Source: Chloroflexota bacterium
Lineage (GTDB): Bacteria > Chloroflexota > Anaerolineae > Anaerolineales > Villigracilaceae
Assembly (NCBI GenBank): GCA_021812905.1
Contig: JAKAMM010000004.1
Span: forward strand, 1-19,594
Direction: 5' to 3'
DNA: 19,594 nt
Under the pieces are notes generated by a model. That model was not told where the DNA came from. It made no database searches and saw nothing but the letters and a program-made list of their open reading frames with translations. This document shows positions 7,229 to 14,643 of this stretch, piece after piece; position 1 is the stretch's first letter; every line of letters starts with the position of its first letter. The translations under genes and the position numbers were made by a program.

Positions 7229-8284
7229 ATGACTGAAACTCTTCCTATGGCTGGCGTAAATGTACAGGTAAATCTGGCCGGCCTCACAAAAAATGATTAC
7301 CGCGGTGCGCCCAGCACGCTCTGCCAGGGCTGCGGCCATAACTCGATTTCGAATCAGATCATCGCCGCACTTTATGAAACGAACATTGTGCCAGAGAACG
7401 TAGTCAAATTCAGCGGCATCGGTTGTTCGAGCAAATCACCGACCTATTTCATGAACCGTGCGTTCGGCTTCAACAGCCTGCATGGACGCATGCCGTCCAT
7501 CGCTACCGGTGCATTGTTTGGCGATCATCACATCAAAGGTTTGGGCGTTTCCGGCGATGGCGACACCGCCAGCATCGGCATGGGCCAGTTCAAACATATT
7601 ATGCGCCGCAACGTCAACATGGTTTACATCGTTGAAAACAATGGCGTATACGGACTCACCAAAGGCCAGTTCTCGGCCACGTCTGAGGTCGGATTGAGCC
7701 TCAAGCATCAGGGTGTCAATCAATACATGCCGATTGATATTTGCATGGAAGCGCTCGCTTCCAACGCGACCTTCGTGGCGCGCTCTTTCGCGGGCAATCC
7801 CAAGCAGGTCAAAGAATTGCTCAAGGCCGCCCTCGCCCACAATGGCACTGCCTTGCTCGACATCATCAGCCCGTGCGTGACCTTCAACAACCAGGATAAT
7901 ACCTTCCATTCTTATGCCTGGGGCAAGGATCATGAAGAGCCTCTGCACGACATCACGTACATCGCTCCGCGCAATGAGATCATTCTCGAGCGCGAAATGG
8001 AAGAGGGCGAGGTGCGTGAAGTAAGCATGCACGATGGTTCGATCGTGATCCTGAAGAATCTCGATAAAGGTTACGACCCGGCCAATCGCTTCGAGGCTTT
8101 GCGCGTGATGGAAGAGGCAGAGCGCAACAACTGGCTTATCACCGGACTTCTGTATGTGGACACCAGCAAGCCCGCGCTGACCGATACTTACAACCTGACC
8201 AATACGCCGCTCAATCGCCTCGCCGAAGCGGACCTCAGACCGGCTCCCGCCATGATCGACAAGATCAACAGCCTGATGTTCTAG
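7229..8284 (+). CDS. korB: 2-oxoacid:ferredoxin oxidoreductase, beta subunit (TPP-binding)
   Basis: 351 residues, ATG preceded by AAGGAGA at 7218-7224. The thiamine-diphosphate site is clear: GDGD at 109-112 and the closing ENNGVYGLTKGQ at 136-147. Four cysteines suited to the catalytic-core [4Fe-4S] cluster are at C32, C35 (LCQGCGHNS), C66 (GIGCSSK) and C216 (SPCVTFNN). It forms the catalytic half of the complex with the preceding alpha subunit, with which it is evidently co-transcribed. There is no separate ferredoxin-like delta subunit nearby, so electrons should leave through this cluster to soluble ferredoxin. A strong palindrome lies 10 bases after the stop. The symbol is tentative because substrate specificity is unproven. 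Confidence 0.92.
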   Translation: MTETLPMAGVNVQVNLAGLTKNDYRGAPSTLCQGCGHNSISNQIIAALYETNIVPENVVKFSGIGCSSKSPTYFMNRAFGFNSLHGRMPSIATGALFGDHHIKGLGVSGDGDTASIGMGQFKHIMRRNVNMVYIVENNGVYGLTKGQFSATSEVGLSLKHQGVNQYMPIDICMEALASNATFVARSFAGNPKQVKELLKAALAHNGTALLDIISPCVTFNNQDNTFHSYAWGKDHEEPLHDITYIAPRNEIILEREMEEGEVREVSMHDGSIVILKNLDKGYDPANRFEALRVMEEAERNNWLITGLLYVDTSKPALTDTYNLTNTPLNRLAEADLRPAPAMIDKINSLMF

Positions 8285-8294
8285 CCCCCGCCTG

Positions 8295-8341
8295 CCTCCC
8301 CCAAATCCAAAGGATTTGGGGGAGGTGCTGCGTTAGCAGCA
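8295..8341. repeat. Double hairpin (REP-like palindrome) after the oxidoreductase genes
   Basis: First hairpin: a perfect 14-bp stem, CCTCCCCCAAATCC (8295-8308) with GGATTTGGGGGAGG (8312-8325), loop AAA. Second, immediately adjacent: TGCTGC (8326-8331) with GCAGCA (8336-8341), loop GTTA. No U-run follows, so it is not a classical intrinsic terminator. It may stabilise the upstream mRNA 3' end or be a dispersed REP-like element. Confidence 0.7.
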
Positions 8342-8349
8342 GAGGGGGT

Positions 8350-8355
8350 TATACT
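8350..8355 (+). promoter_or_regulatory. Possible -10 box for leaderless arfB transcription
   Basis: TATACT (8350-8355) ends 7 bases before ATG 8363, so a transcript starting about 7 bases after it would begin at or next to the start codon. No Shine-Dalgarno site lies at the normal distance; the nearest purine run, GAGGGGG at 8342-8348, is 14 bases away. No good -35 box is seen. Confidence 0.35.
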
Positions 8356-8362
8356 TTGGCCC

Positions 8363-8788
8363 ATGATTGAAATTTCCCCGTCTCTAAAAATTGACGAACG
8401 CGAGCTGACCTTTGATTACATCCGCGCGGCAGGCCCCGGCGGACAAAATGTCAACAAGGTGGCGACGGCGGTACAATTGCGTTTTGATATTTGGGAAAAT
8501 GATTCCCTGCCAATCGATGTCAAAGCACGGCTTGTCAAATTGGCAGGCAAGCGCGTGACAAACGAAGGCATTCTAATCATCGAAGCGCGTCGCTTTCGGA
8601 CGCAGGAGCAAAACCGCGCCGATGCCATCGAGCGATTCGTCACGCTCTCACAGAAGTCACTCGAAGCGCCAAAGCCGCGCAGGAAAACGCGGCCTACTGC
8701 CGGGTCGAGAGAGAAGCGATTACAATCCAAGAAGAACCGATCTGAAGTCAAACGGACGCGCGCTAAGAAGACCTTCGAGTCCGATTAA
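8363..8788 (+). CDS. arfB: Alternative ribosome-rescue factor / peptidyl-tRNA hydrolase ArfB (YaeJ)
   Basis: 141 residues, the normal length for ArfB and too short for a true release factor. The release-factor catalytic loop is intact: AAGPGGQNVNKVATAV with GGQ at residues 26-28. The codon-recognition domains of RF1/RF2 are absent. The C-terminal tail from about residue 103 is rich in Arg and Lys (PRRKTRP...KKNRSEVKRTRAKK), the part that enters the empty mRNA channel in this family. It would hydrolyse peptidyl-tRNA on ribosomes stalled at the 3' end of truncated mRNAs. It lies 78 bases after the oxidoreductase beta gene, separated by a palindrome, and probably has its own promoter. Confidence 0.92.
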   Translation: MIEISPSLKIDERELTFDYIRAAGPGGQNVNKVATAVQLRFDIWENDSLPIDVKARLVKLAGKRVTNEGILIIEARRFRTQEQNRADAIERFVTLSQKSLEAPKPRRKTRPTAGSREKRLQSKKNRSEVKRTRAKKTFESD

Positions 8789-8835
8789 TCCTTTGGATCA
8801 ACGCTTAATAATTCCATTTTGATGGCAGAGGCTAT

Positions 8836-9195
8836 ATGCAGTTAGAAAATCTAAAGACAGAGAATCGCCAGGCTAGAACACTAGGATTGTGGATATTGTT
8901 GATTGGGCTGGTCATCAGCGGCTATTTAGTTTACCTGCCCATTTACGATGTCTTCCAAGGTGAGACAACCGTCAGCTACTCGCCTTTTGGGATTTATCTA
9001 TTCCTGTTCACGTTTTCATCAAGCATGATGCTGGTGCTCTTCGGCGAGCGTGGGCGGGACTTCCTGACTCGCAGACTCACGCGCAACTGGCTGACTACCG
9101 GTCTGTATGTGTTACTCATCCTGGCAATCGGATATTTCATTCAGGTTAGATTGGATGGATGGTTTACCGCTCTAGGTATCATAAATAACGGATGA
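8836..9195 (+). CDS. Small three-helix membrane protein, function unknown
   Basis: 119 residues, ATG 8836 with AGAGG at 8827-8831 as a plausible ribosome-binding site. Three hydrophobic helices can be seen at about residues 16-36 (LGLWILLIGLVISGYLVYLP), 51-70 and 86-104 (GLYVLLILAIGYFI). A basic loop (GERGRDFLTRRLTRNW) lies between the second and third helices, consistent with a cytoplasmic face. I recognise no family. It sits 47 bases after arfB and ends with a strong terminator, so it may be co-transcribed with arfB. Confidence 0.75.
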   Translation: MQLENLKTENRQARTLGLWILLIGLVISGYLVYLPIYDVFQGETTVSYSPFGIYLFLFTFSSSMMLVLFGERGRDFLTRRLTRNWLTTGLYVLLILAIGYFIQVRLDGWFTALGIINNG

Positions 9196-9219
9196 AATAA
9201 TCGCATTTTGAACAGGGCC

Positions 9220-9257
9220 AAGTCCGCCGGGTTTTCAGAACTCGGCGGACTTTTTTT
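9220..9257 (+). terminator. Rho-independent terminator after the small membrane protein gene
   Basis: Perfect 10-bp stem AAGTCCGCCG (9220-9229) with CGGCGGACTT (9243-9252), extendable inward by GGTT/AACT, followed by a T-run at 9251-9257. It closes the plus-strand series that began at 4517 or 8363. Confidence 0.9.
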
Positions 9258-9295
9258 GTAGCGTTTTATAATTGGACAAGGTGAGATGTGTATTC

Positions 9296-10018
9296 TTATT
9301 TCCAAACAAAGTTCAATGCTTCCTGCAAGGGCAGGTTGATCATCGTAGAAGGCGGATTGGGCTGGCCGCACGAAACGGTGGGACATTGGCAACTGCCAAC
9401 TCGAATGTTGCTCGTGCAAGCCAATGAAACATAACCTAATTGCCACATCCCGCTGGCAGATTGGGGCAAGTAAAAGTAGAAATCACCACTCGCATTGGTT
9501 GTAGCGTCATCCCGCGTCTGGCCGTGCACCAAGGCAAAACCGACGCCACCGATCGGGTCGTGATTGATATCTGCCACGCTGCCGTGAATCACCTGTGCAT
9601 CCGTCGGTTCGATCACGGCCAGCAATCCCATCTCGGCCGGAGCAATGGTCACGAAGGAGACCGAGACCCAGCCGGCCTGATGGTTGGAGGTTTTGACGAA
9701 GAGCCAACCGTCACCGGGCGCGCGGCCGAAAGCCATCAGCGTTTCTTTGTTGCTCATCGTACGAATGGCAGGAAAAAGCTTCCCCGGATTGGAACGTAAA
9801 ATCACATTGTCTGCCGCTACATCTACCAACACAGTGCTCGAAACCGGCGCGGATGTTGAAACAGCAACCGGGCTTGGTGTCGCGGGCGCGAGCGTCAATG
9901 TCGGAATTGGAGTGAGGGTCGGGCTGGCCGGAGCCGCCGGGGTAACAACAACCTGGGGGAGAGATCCACAGGCCGCCGCAAATAAGAGCAGCAATGAGAA
10001 AAGGGGGGTTAGTTTCAT
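9296..10018 (-). CDS. Lipoprotein with SH3b domain
   Basis: About 240 residues. I start it at the ATG ending at 10018 because a typical lipoprotein signal peptide begins there: MKLTPLFSLLLLFAAAC, with the lipobox cysteine at residue 17. The frame is open upstream to 10060, but the extra residues (METEIVDKNS...) would precede the signal peptide. After the cysteine comes a Thr/Pro/Ala-rich linker (about 22-60), then a bacterial SH3-like domain (about 66-125) with NVILRSNPG...GWLFVKT...AGWVSVSFV, a module that often binds cell-wall peptides. A C-terminal beta domain (from about 140) resembles a carboxypeptidase-regulatory/Big fold (IHGSVADINHDPIGGVGFAL, then TNASGDFYF), with a Cys-rich loop (CTSNIRVGSCQCPTVSCG) that may be disulfide-bonded. 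Likely a surface-exposed lipoprotein. The exact role is unknown. Confidence 0.82.
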   Translation of the reverse strand: MKLTPLFSLLLLFAAACGSLPQVVVTPAAPASPTLTPIPTLTLAPATPSPVAVSTSAPVSSTVLVDVAADNVILRSNPGKLFPAIRTMSNKETLMAFGRAPGDGWLFVKTSNHQAGWVSVSFVTIAPAEMGLLAVIEPTDAQVIHGSVADINHDPIGGVGFALVHGQTRDDATTNASGDFYFYLPQSASGMWQLGYVSLACTSNIRVGSCQCPTVSCGQPNPPSTMINLPLQEALNFVWK

Positions 10019-10140
10019 GCCGCCGGTGTAAGAATTTTTATCCACAATTTCAGTCTCCATTTTTCTTATTCGGATGATCGGTGTCTTCTTCGCAAGGCGC
10101 GCTAAAGGTGTTTTCTTAAAGAAAAAATACCGCTAAATCA

Positions 10141-10812
10141 TCAATCCAATGTCAATAAATGTCCATGGACCTTCAACCATTTCACCTTTTCTTTATAATC
10201 CGGCATAATCTCTGCGACCCTGCCCCAAAAATCCTTGGAGTGGTTGTGTGCTCGCAGATGGACCAGTTCATGCGCAACAACATAATCCACCACATCCATG
10301 GGCGACATGATGAGCCGCCAGGCAAAACTCAGTGCGCCGCGCGTACTGCACGACCCCCAGCGCGTGCGCGCAGAGGTGATTTTGATCTGTTTATAGGTAA
10401 AACCATATTTTGCCGCATAATGCTCGACCCGTTCCGGAATGATTTGCAGCGCCTGTTCTCGATACCAGCGCTCAAAGACCGCGCGGGCCTTGGGGTAAGC
10501 CGTCCGGGATAGGACAAAGCTCCCATCCAGAAAAAAACGCGGTCTGTGTTGTTCACTAAATGTCAAAGGATAAAGCCTCCCCAGATACCAGAACCCCTCG
10601 CCTTCCACAAATTCCTTTGGCGCAAACTTCGGGTGCGTGGACTTGAATTCTGTCTGCTTTTTGATAATCCAACTTTCTTTTTCGTTCACAAAAGCATGAA
10701 TGAATTCCTGGCTCACCCGGCGAGGAGCGCGCACAACCAACCGTCCATCCCGCTCCACGATCAGAGCGATGGATTTGCGTTTACTACGGATGATCTCGTC
10801 AATGGTTATCAT
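10141..10812 (-). CDS. YgjP-type (DUF45, M48-like) metallopeptidase
   Basis: 223 residues, the usual length of the YgjP family. Zinc-binding motif HELVH at residues 181-185 (ligands H181 and H185, general base E182), with the third ligand H191 in NHSKDFW. The family signature TSARTRWGSCSTRGALSFAW is present at about 146-165. These are soluble, probably cytoplasmic putative zinc-dependent metallopeptidases of poorly known substrate. The ATG at 10812-10810 has no Shine-Dalgarno site. A TATAAG sequence lies about 11 bases upstream on the same strand, compatible with a very short or absent leader. The gene is 122 bases upstream of the lipoprotein gene on the same strand. An AT-rich inverted repeat (GGTGTTTTCTT...AAGAAAAAATACC, about 10107-10131) lies just past its stop. 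Confidence 0.88.
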   Translation of the reverse strand: MITIDEIIRSKRKSIALIVERDGRLVVRAPRRVSQEFIHAFVNEKESWIIKKQTEFKSTHPKFAPKEFVEGEGFWYLGRLYPLTFSEQHRPRFFLDGSFVLSRTAYPKARAVFERWYREQALQIIPERVEHYAAKYGFTYKQIKITSARTRWGSCSTRGALSFAWRLIMSPMDVVDYVVAHELVHLRAHNHSKDFWGRVAEIMPDYKEKVKWLKVHGHLLTLD

Positions 10813-10858
10813 AATGTTGACAACTTATAACATGGTTTCTTTTGAAAAATTTGATGGG

Positions 10859-10876
10859 TATAATCGGCGCATTATG
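10859..10876 (+). promoter_or_regulatory. TATAAT-ATG 18-mer (leaderless-start type promoter), first copy
   Basis: TATAATCGGCGCATTATG (10859-10876), identical to 12082-12099 at the start of the EamA transporter gene. Here the ATG (10874) opens only a 31-codon frame ending at a TAG near 10969, and an intrinsic terminator begins 19 bases after that ATG. A transcript would be about 50 nt. No good -35 box is seen. Confidence 0.5.
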
Positions 10877-10894
10877 AAAAACAAACATATATTT

Positions 10895-10924
10895 AACGGT
10901 GCAGGATCATCTGCACCGTTTTTT
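10895..10924 (+). terminator. Strong plus-strand intrinsic terminator directly behind a promoter-like 18-mer
   Basis: Perfect 10-bp stem AACGGTGCAG (10895-10904) with CTGCACCGTT (10911-10920), loop GATCAT, followed by TTTT (10921-10924; a six-T run counting the stem end). The T-run follows in the plus direction only, although no plus-strand gene lies immediately upstream. On the minus strand it lies 35 bases past the stop of the 10959-11975 gene and might serve that gene poorly. Confidence 0.8.
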
Positions 10925-10958
10925 GATTCCTTTGATCTTGCGTCGCCAAGAATACATA

Positions 10959-11975
10959 TCAACCTGTAGGTTCAATCGCAATCAATATTTTGCTCCGCGG
11001 AGTGAAATAAATACGATAAGGAATGCTCGCGACCAGCGCATTATAAGCCTGGTGCGAGACACGCCAGCGCATCCCAGCCAGTGAATAATGATATGATGTC
11101 AAGCGTCCATTCCAGACCGATTTAGACACATGACCCTGAACAGCTGCGATTTTGCCCGTCCATACATCCGAGATAATAAGAAAGCCACGCCACAGAACAT
11201 AAAAACCTATGATGAACAGGAATATATTCAAACATAGAACCGGAAAAACGGGGGCAGAAGCATTGGCCGTCTTTTCGAATAAAATGATTATGCCTGCAGA
11301 AATGCTCAGCGCCATAATTGCCCCTATTATGTATAATGACGCCAAAAGCGTGAGACGCAAAGCCTGATCGGGGGACTGGATGCCATTACGATTGGATTCC
11401 AAAGATAAGGGATTGAAGTGGTGCGTGGACGCCAAAATGGTAAGTACATCAGAGGCGGACGGCAAACGACTACCCGTCCCCTCAAGCGAATCGGCGGAGA
11501 GCAAAGCCATGCAACCTGGCAAGTAATAGAAGCGGTAACGCCCGGGAAGCAGAGTCAGGGTATCGTTAAATAAAGGACGCAGGCGCCCTTCCGGGGTTTC
11601 TGCCACAAAGTTTCCCCTTTTCCAAACCACCTCGCCTTCAGACGCGTCAACCCGACCATCAGCCAGCGCTTGACGAATCCGTACCGATTGAGAGTAATCC
11701 AACACTGCGGGTAGCATTACAAAACCCGCTACTGCCAAGATCAAAAAAGACAGGATCAATATCCATGAGCCATTATGACCAATATTTGTTTGTAACACCT
11801 CAGCCGCCAGGATACCGATCGTCATTAATGAAATTACCAACGCAATAGTGATCTGGGATCCGCGCGGACGATTGCGGGAATGATATGCGGCCAATTGAGC
11901 TGGAGATACCCTGCCCTGCTGGTTGAAGGCAATGTCACGGGGATTGGTCACGTCATGGTAAGATGAAGTAAACAT
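10959..11975 (-). CDS. Membrane protein with internal duplication, function unknown
   Basis: 338 residues with four predicted transmembrane helices in two pairs (about 42-60 and 71-92; about 208-232 and 245-268). After each pair comes a soluble beta-rich segment of similar design. The first reads RVDASEGEVVWKRGNF, then LLPGRYRFYYLPGCMALLSA. The second reads KIAAVQGHVSKSVWNGR, then IPYRIYFTPRSKILIAIEP. This points to a duplicated unit of two helices plus one beta domain. The N-terminus (MFTSSYHDVTNPRDIAFNQQ) is polar and cytoplasmic-looking. I recognise no named family. The start is the first ATG of the frame and no ribosome-binding site is evident. It is flanked by divergent or terminator elements and seems to be a single-gene unit. 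Confidence 0.75.
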   Translation of the reverse strand: MFTSSYHDVTNPRDIAFNQQGRVSPAQLAAYHSRNRPRGSQITIALVISLMTIGILAAEVLQTNIGHNGSWILILSFLILAVAGFVMLPAVLDYSQSVRIRQALADGRVDASEGEVVWKRGNFVAETPEGRLRPLFNDTLTLLPGRYRFYYLPGCMALLSADSLEGTGSRLPSASDVLTILASTHHFNPLSLESNRNGIQSPDQALRLTLLASLYIIGAIMALSISAGIIILFEKTANASAPVFPVLCLNIFLFIIGFYVLWRGFLIISDVWTGKIAAVQGHVSKSVWNGRLTSYHYSLAGMRWRVSHQAYNALVASIPYRIYFTPRSKILIAIEPTG

Positions 11976-12081
11976 AAGAGATGAAATTAAAATAGTCAGC
12001 CGGGGATTCCAAATGAACTAACACCTGTATTTAGAAAAAGAAACGACTGCACAAAGTGAAAGAATCCAATGACGTTCGGTT

Positions 12082-12099
12082 TATAATCGGCGCATTATG
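12082..12099 (+). promoter_or_regulatory. TATAAT-ATG 18-mer (leaderless-start promoter) of the EamA transporter gene
   Basis: TATAATCGGCGCATTATG (12082-12099) contains the start codon ATG 12097 nine bases after a perfect -10 box, so transcription would begin at or within 1-3 bases of the ATG. No Shine-Dalgarno site and no convincing -35 box. The same 18-mer occurs at 10859-10876. Confidence 0.6.
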
Positions 12100-12978
12100 C
12101 AAACCAAACACGCCATCATCGGCCTGCTCTCCGGTCTCGCCGCCGCTTCCATTTGGGGCGGCATGTATGTGGTTAGCAAAGTGGTGCTCGAAGTAATTCC
12201 GCCTTTTACATTGCTCACCATGCGCCTCATATTGGGAATTTTTGCACTAGCCGTCGTCATCGCTTTGAGGCCAAAAGCCAAATTGACGCAGACACAAGTC
12301 TGGCAGATTTTTCTGGTCGGTGTGGTGGGATATGGCATCTCGCTTGGATTCCAATTCGTCGGCACGAAACTTTCAACGGCCTCCAACGGCTCACTCGTGA
12401 CTTCGGCCACGCCCGCCTTTATTTTGATTTTCGCGCCCTTTTTGCTCGGCGAAAAAACAACGCCGCGCCGCATCATCGCATTGGCCGTGTCCACACTGGG
12501 AGTTCTGGCAGTGATTGACCCGCGCAACGCTGAACTCTCGCCTGCGCTGTTTTGGGGGAACATGAGTCTGATCGCCGCCGCGTTGACGTGGGCGCTGTAT
12601 TCGGTGCTTGTCCGCAAGGTAACACAAGCCACAGATGTCATCACATCCACAGCCATCATGCTGGCAGGCGGATTGCCTTCGGGAATTTTATTCGGCGCGT
12701 TGGAATTAAAGACTCAAGGAATGGGCGTCATCACGCCCGGCATCATCGGCGGGATTCTCTTTCTCGGAATCATCTCGACTGCCATCGCCATGTTCCTTTG
12801 GAATTACGCTTTTGCCGAACTCCCAGCCACGGCTGCCTCGCTGACATTTTTCGCGCAACCCGTTGTCGGCACGTTGCTGGGTTGGTTCTTCCTTGGAGAA
12901 AAAATCACGCCGCTGTTTATCTTCGGCGGCGTGTTGATCGGGATTGGCTTGGTAATTTCTTCAACGGAAAAAAATTAA
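12097..12978 (+). CDS. EamA/RhaT-family (DMT superfamily) transporter
   Basis: 293 residues with ten predicted transmembrane helices arranged as two EamA repeats. The first starts IIGLLSGLAAASIWGGMYVV, the second about residue 155 (ALFWGNMSLIAAALTWALYS), each ending in the family's glycine/phenylalanine-rich helices (GTLLGWFFLGEKITPLFIFG near the C-terminus). Members export or import small metabolites such as amino acids or nucleosides across the inner membrane; the substrate cannot be assigned here. The start is the ATG inside a TATAATCGGCGCATTATG block, suggesting a leaderless mRNA. It is convergent with pyruvate kinase across a repeat block. Confidence 0.9.
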   Translation: MQTKHAIIGLLSGLAAASIWGGMYVVSKVVLEVIPPFTLLTMRLILGIFALAVVIALRPKAKLTQTQVWQIFLVGVVGYGISLGFQFVGTKLSTASNGSLVTSATPAFILIFAPFLLGEKTTPRRIIALAVSTLGVLAVIDPRNAELSPALFWGNMSLIAAALTWALYSVLVRKVTQATDVITSTAIMLAGGLPSGILFGALELKTQGMGVITPGIIGGILFLGIISTAIAMFLWNYAFAELPATAASLTFFAQPVVGTLLGWFFLGEKITPLFIFGGVLIGIGLVISSTEKN

Positions 12979-13017
12979 TTCGCTGGAAATATTGGCGGTT
13001 GAGCAGGCGCATTTTGC

Positions 13018-13130
13018 CGTATCGAAACCCGTTGGGTTGAGCCTGTCGAAACCACCGTGTTTGGTCTCGATACGGCGGCGGTGGTTGAGTAGCGTTCTTG
13101 GCATATCGAAACCCGCCGCCTACTCGACCA
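13018..13130. repeat. Interspersed inverted-repeat block between convergent genes
   Basis: Two inverted pairs. CGTATCGAAACC (13018-13029) pairs with GGTCTCGATACG (13063-13074), one mismatch. TGGTTGAGTAG (13082-13092) pairs with CTACTCGACCA (13120-13130), one mismatch, with GGCGGCGG and CCGCCGCC beside the second pair. GGTTGAGCCTGTCGAAACC (13034-13052) lies inside. The module TGGTCGAGTAGGCGG recurs at about 18392-18406 inside another repeat. The second hairpin ends 7 bases from the pyruvate kinase stop, so it may also act as a bidirectional 3'-end structure for the two convergent genes. Confidence 0.65.
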
Positions 13131-13136
13131 CCCAAA

Positions 13137-14576
13137 TTATTCTCCAACCGTGTGTAACAACGCCATGTTTGGCGGGCGGACGGCTCCCACCGGGAAGCCG
13201 CACACCAGCACAACCTGATCGCCGGATCGCACTACGTCCGAGCGCATCAACGCCGAATCAACATGGCCCAACATTTCCTCCAACGAATTGGCGAACGGAA
13301 CTCGTTGCGGACGCACGCCCCACAAAAAGGCCAATCGCCCGTAAGTTTCATCACTCGGCGTGAAGGCCATGATCGGCACGCGCGGTCTGATCTTCGACAT
13401 CAGCCAGGCGGTCTGTCCCTGCGTGGTGAAACACGCCACCGCCGTTACATTCTTGTCATTTGCAAGCGCCTGCGCGGCGCGCGCCATCGAAGCCGCGTCG
13501 CTCGCTTCAAGTCCCTCAATCGCACCAAGTTCCTTGCCCCACTCGCCAAAGTGAATCTCCGCTTCACGCACGATGCGATCCATCATCTGCACCGCTTCAA
13601 CCGGATATTTACCGGAGGCGGATTCTGCGGACAACATCACCGCGTCTGTCCCGTCAAAAATAGCGTTGGCAACATCTGACGCCTCGGCCCGCGTGGGCAG
13701 CGGATTCGTAATCATCGACTCCAACATCTGCGTGGCCGTGATAACCAGCTTGGCACGTGCATTGGCCTTGCTGATAATGAGCTTCTGCAAGGCAGGCACG
13801 CGCTCCGGCGGAAGTTCCACGCCGAGGTCGCCGCGCGCCACCATCACGCCTTCGACATTATCCAGAATGGCATCAAGGTTATCAATGGCTTCCGGCTTCT
13901 CCAGTTTTGCGATCAACAACGGCAGGCGTTTGCCGTTTGAAAATCTTTGCATGGCATAGCGGACCTTCTTCACATCATCCGCCGTGCGGACGAAAGAAAT
14001 GGCGACCGCATCCACGTTTTGTGAAATGCCAAAAGCCAGGTCGGCTTCATCTTTTTCGGTGAAACCCGCGATGCGGAGTCGCACGCCGGGCAGGTTGATT
14101 CCTTTATGCGATGACAATAGTCCACCGATGATGACTTTGGCGGTCAGTGCATCGCGCTCTTTTGCAGAAACAACTTCCAACGTGAGACGACCGTCATCGA
14201 GCAGAAGCCGGTCCGAGGTCCGGCATGAATCGAAGAGTTGTCGAAAGTCCACCGGAATTTTTTGTCCATCCCCGTCTGGTGGTGTTGTTCCAGTCGCGAA
14301 TAAATGAACCGTCTCGCCTTCGGACAATTGAATCGGCGCGCGCAATTCACCGACGCGAATTTTGGGGCCTTGCAAATCCTGCAAAATGCCGACGGCTTGT
14401 CCAACACGCTCGGAAATTCTCCGGATGGCGGCGATGCGCGCCGCATGTTCTTCGTGCGTGCCGTGCGAAAAATTCATGCGCGCCACGTTCATCCCGGCGT
14501 GGACCAATCGCTCAAGTACTTCTTCATTCTGGCTGGCTGGGCCAACCGTTGCAACAATTTTTGCATTACGAGACAT
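13137..14576 (-). CDS. pyk: Pyruvate kinase
   Basis: 479 residues, the usual bacterial length. It transfers phosphate from phosphoenolpyruvate to ADP, giving pyruvate and ATP, the last step of glycolysis. Signatures in order: AKIVATVGPAS (5-15), VARMNFSHG (31-39), the B-domain from about 70 to 170, the active-site LIAKLEKPEAIDN with catalytic K224, MVARGDLGVELP (245-256), ATQMLESM (281-288) and MLSAESASGKYPVEAV (314-329). The C-terminal allosteric-type domain (from about 345) is present. The ATG has GAAGAG a few bases upstream on the minus strand. It follows the CoA-transferase gene after a 118-base gap with a weak hairpin, so it may be a separate unit. It is convergent with the EamA transporter gene. 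Confidence 0.97.
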   Translation of the reverse strand: MSRNAKIVATVGPASQNEEVLERLVHAGMNVARMNFSHGTHEEHAARIAAIRRISERVGQAVGILQDLQGPKIRVGELRAPIQLSEGETVHLFATGTTPPDGDGQKIPVDFRQLFDSCRTSDRLLLDDGRLTLEVVSAKERDALTAKVIIGGLLSSHKGINLPGVRLRIAGFTEKDEADLAFGISQNVDAVAISFVRTADDVKKVRYAMQRFSNGKRLPLLIAKLEKPEAIDNLDAILDNVEGVMVARGDLGVELPPERVPALQKLIISKANARAKLVITATQMLESMITNPLPTRAEASDVANAIFDGTDAVMLSAESASGKYPVEAVQMMDRIVREAEIHFGEWGKELGAIEGLEASDAASMARAAQALANDKNVTAVACFTTQGQTAWLMSKIRPRVPIMAFTPSDETYGRLAFLWGVRPQRVPFANSLEEMLGHVDSALMRSDVVRSGDQVVLVCGFPVGAVRPPNMALLHTVGE

Positions 14577-14643
14577 AAGATACTCTTCAAGTTCGTAGTT
14601 ATATCACGAAACAGAAACACGATTTGAATAAAGGAAGTTATGC

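Noticed and set aside
7436..8032. Antisense frame of 198 codons opposite the oxidoreductase beta subunit
   Set aside because: It lies wholly inside a gene with intact TPP and cysteine motifs and shows no recognisable domain.
8295..8341. Calling the double hairpin a Rho-independent terminator
   Set aside because: No T-run follows either stem in either direction, so it is listed as a palindromic repeat instead.
9267..9272. TATAAT box upstream of an ATG at about 9285
   Set aside because: The following frame is very short, runs into the 3' end of the minus-strand lipoprotein gene, and the distance to the ATG and lack of a -35 box give no support.
9440..9799. Plus-strand frame of 119 codons opposite the SH3b lipoprotein
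   Set aside because: The minus-strand product has a lipobox, linker and SH3b domain; the plus frame has no recognisable features.
10105..10132. AT-rich inverted repeat GGTGTTTTCTT/AAGAAAAAATACC as a terminator
   Set aside because: The stem is nearly all A-T pairs and contains mismatches. It may help end the metallopeptidase transcript, but I could not support it as a separate feature.
13263..14627. Several plus-strand frames opposite pyruvate kinase
   Set aside because: All are shadows of a full-length, motif-complete pyk gene.
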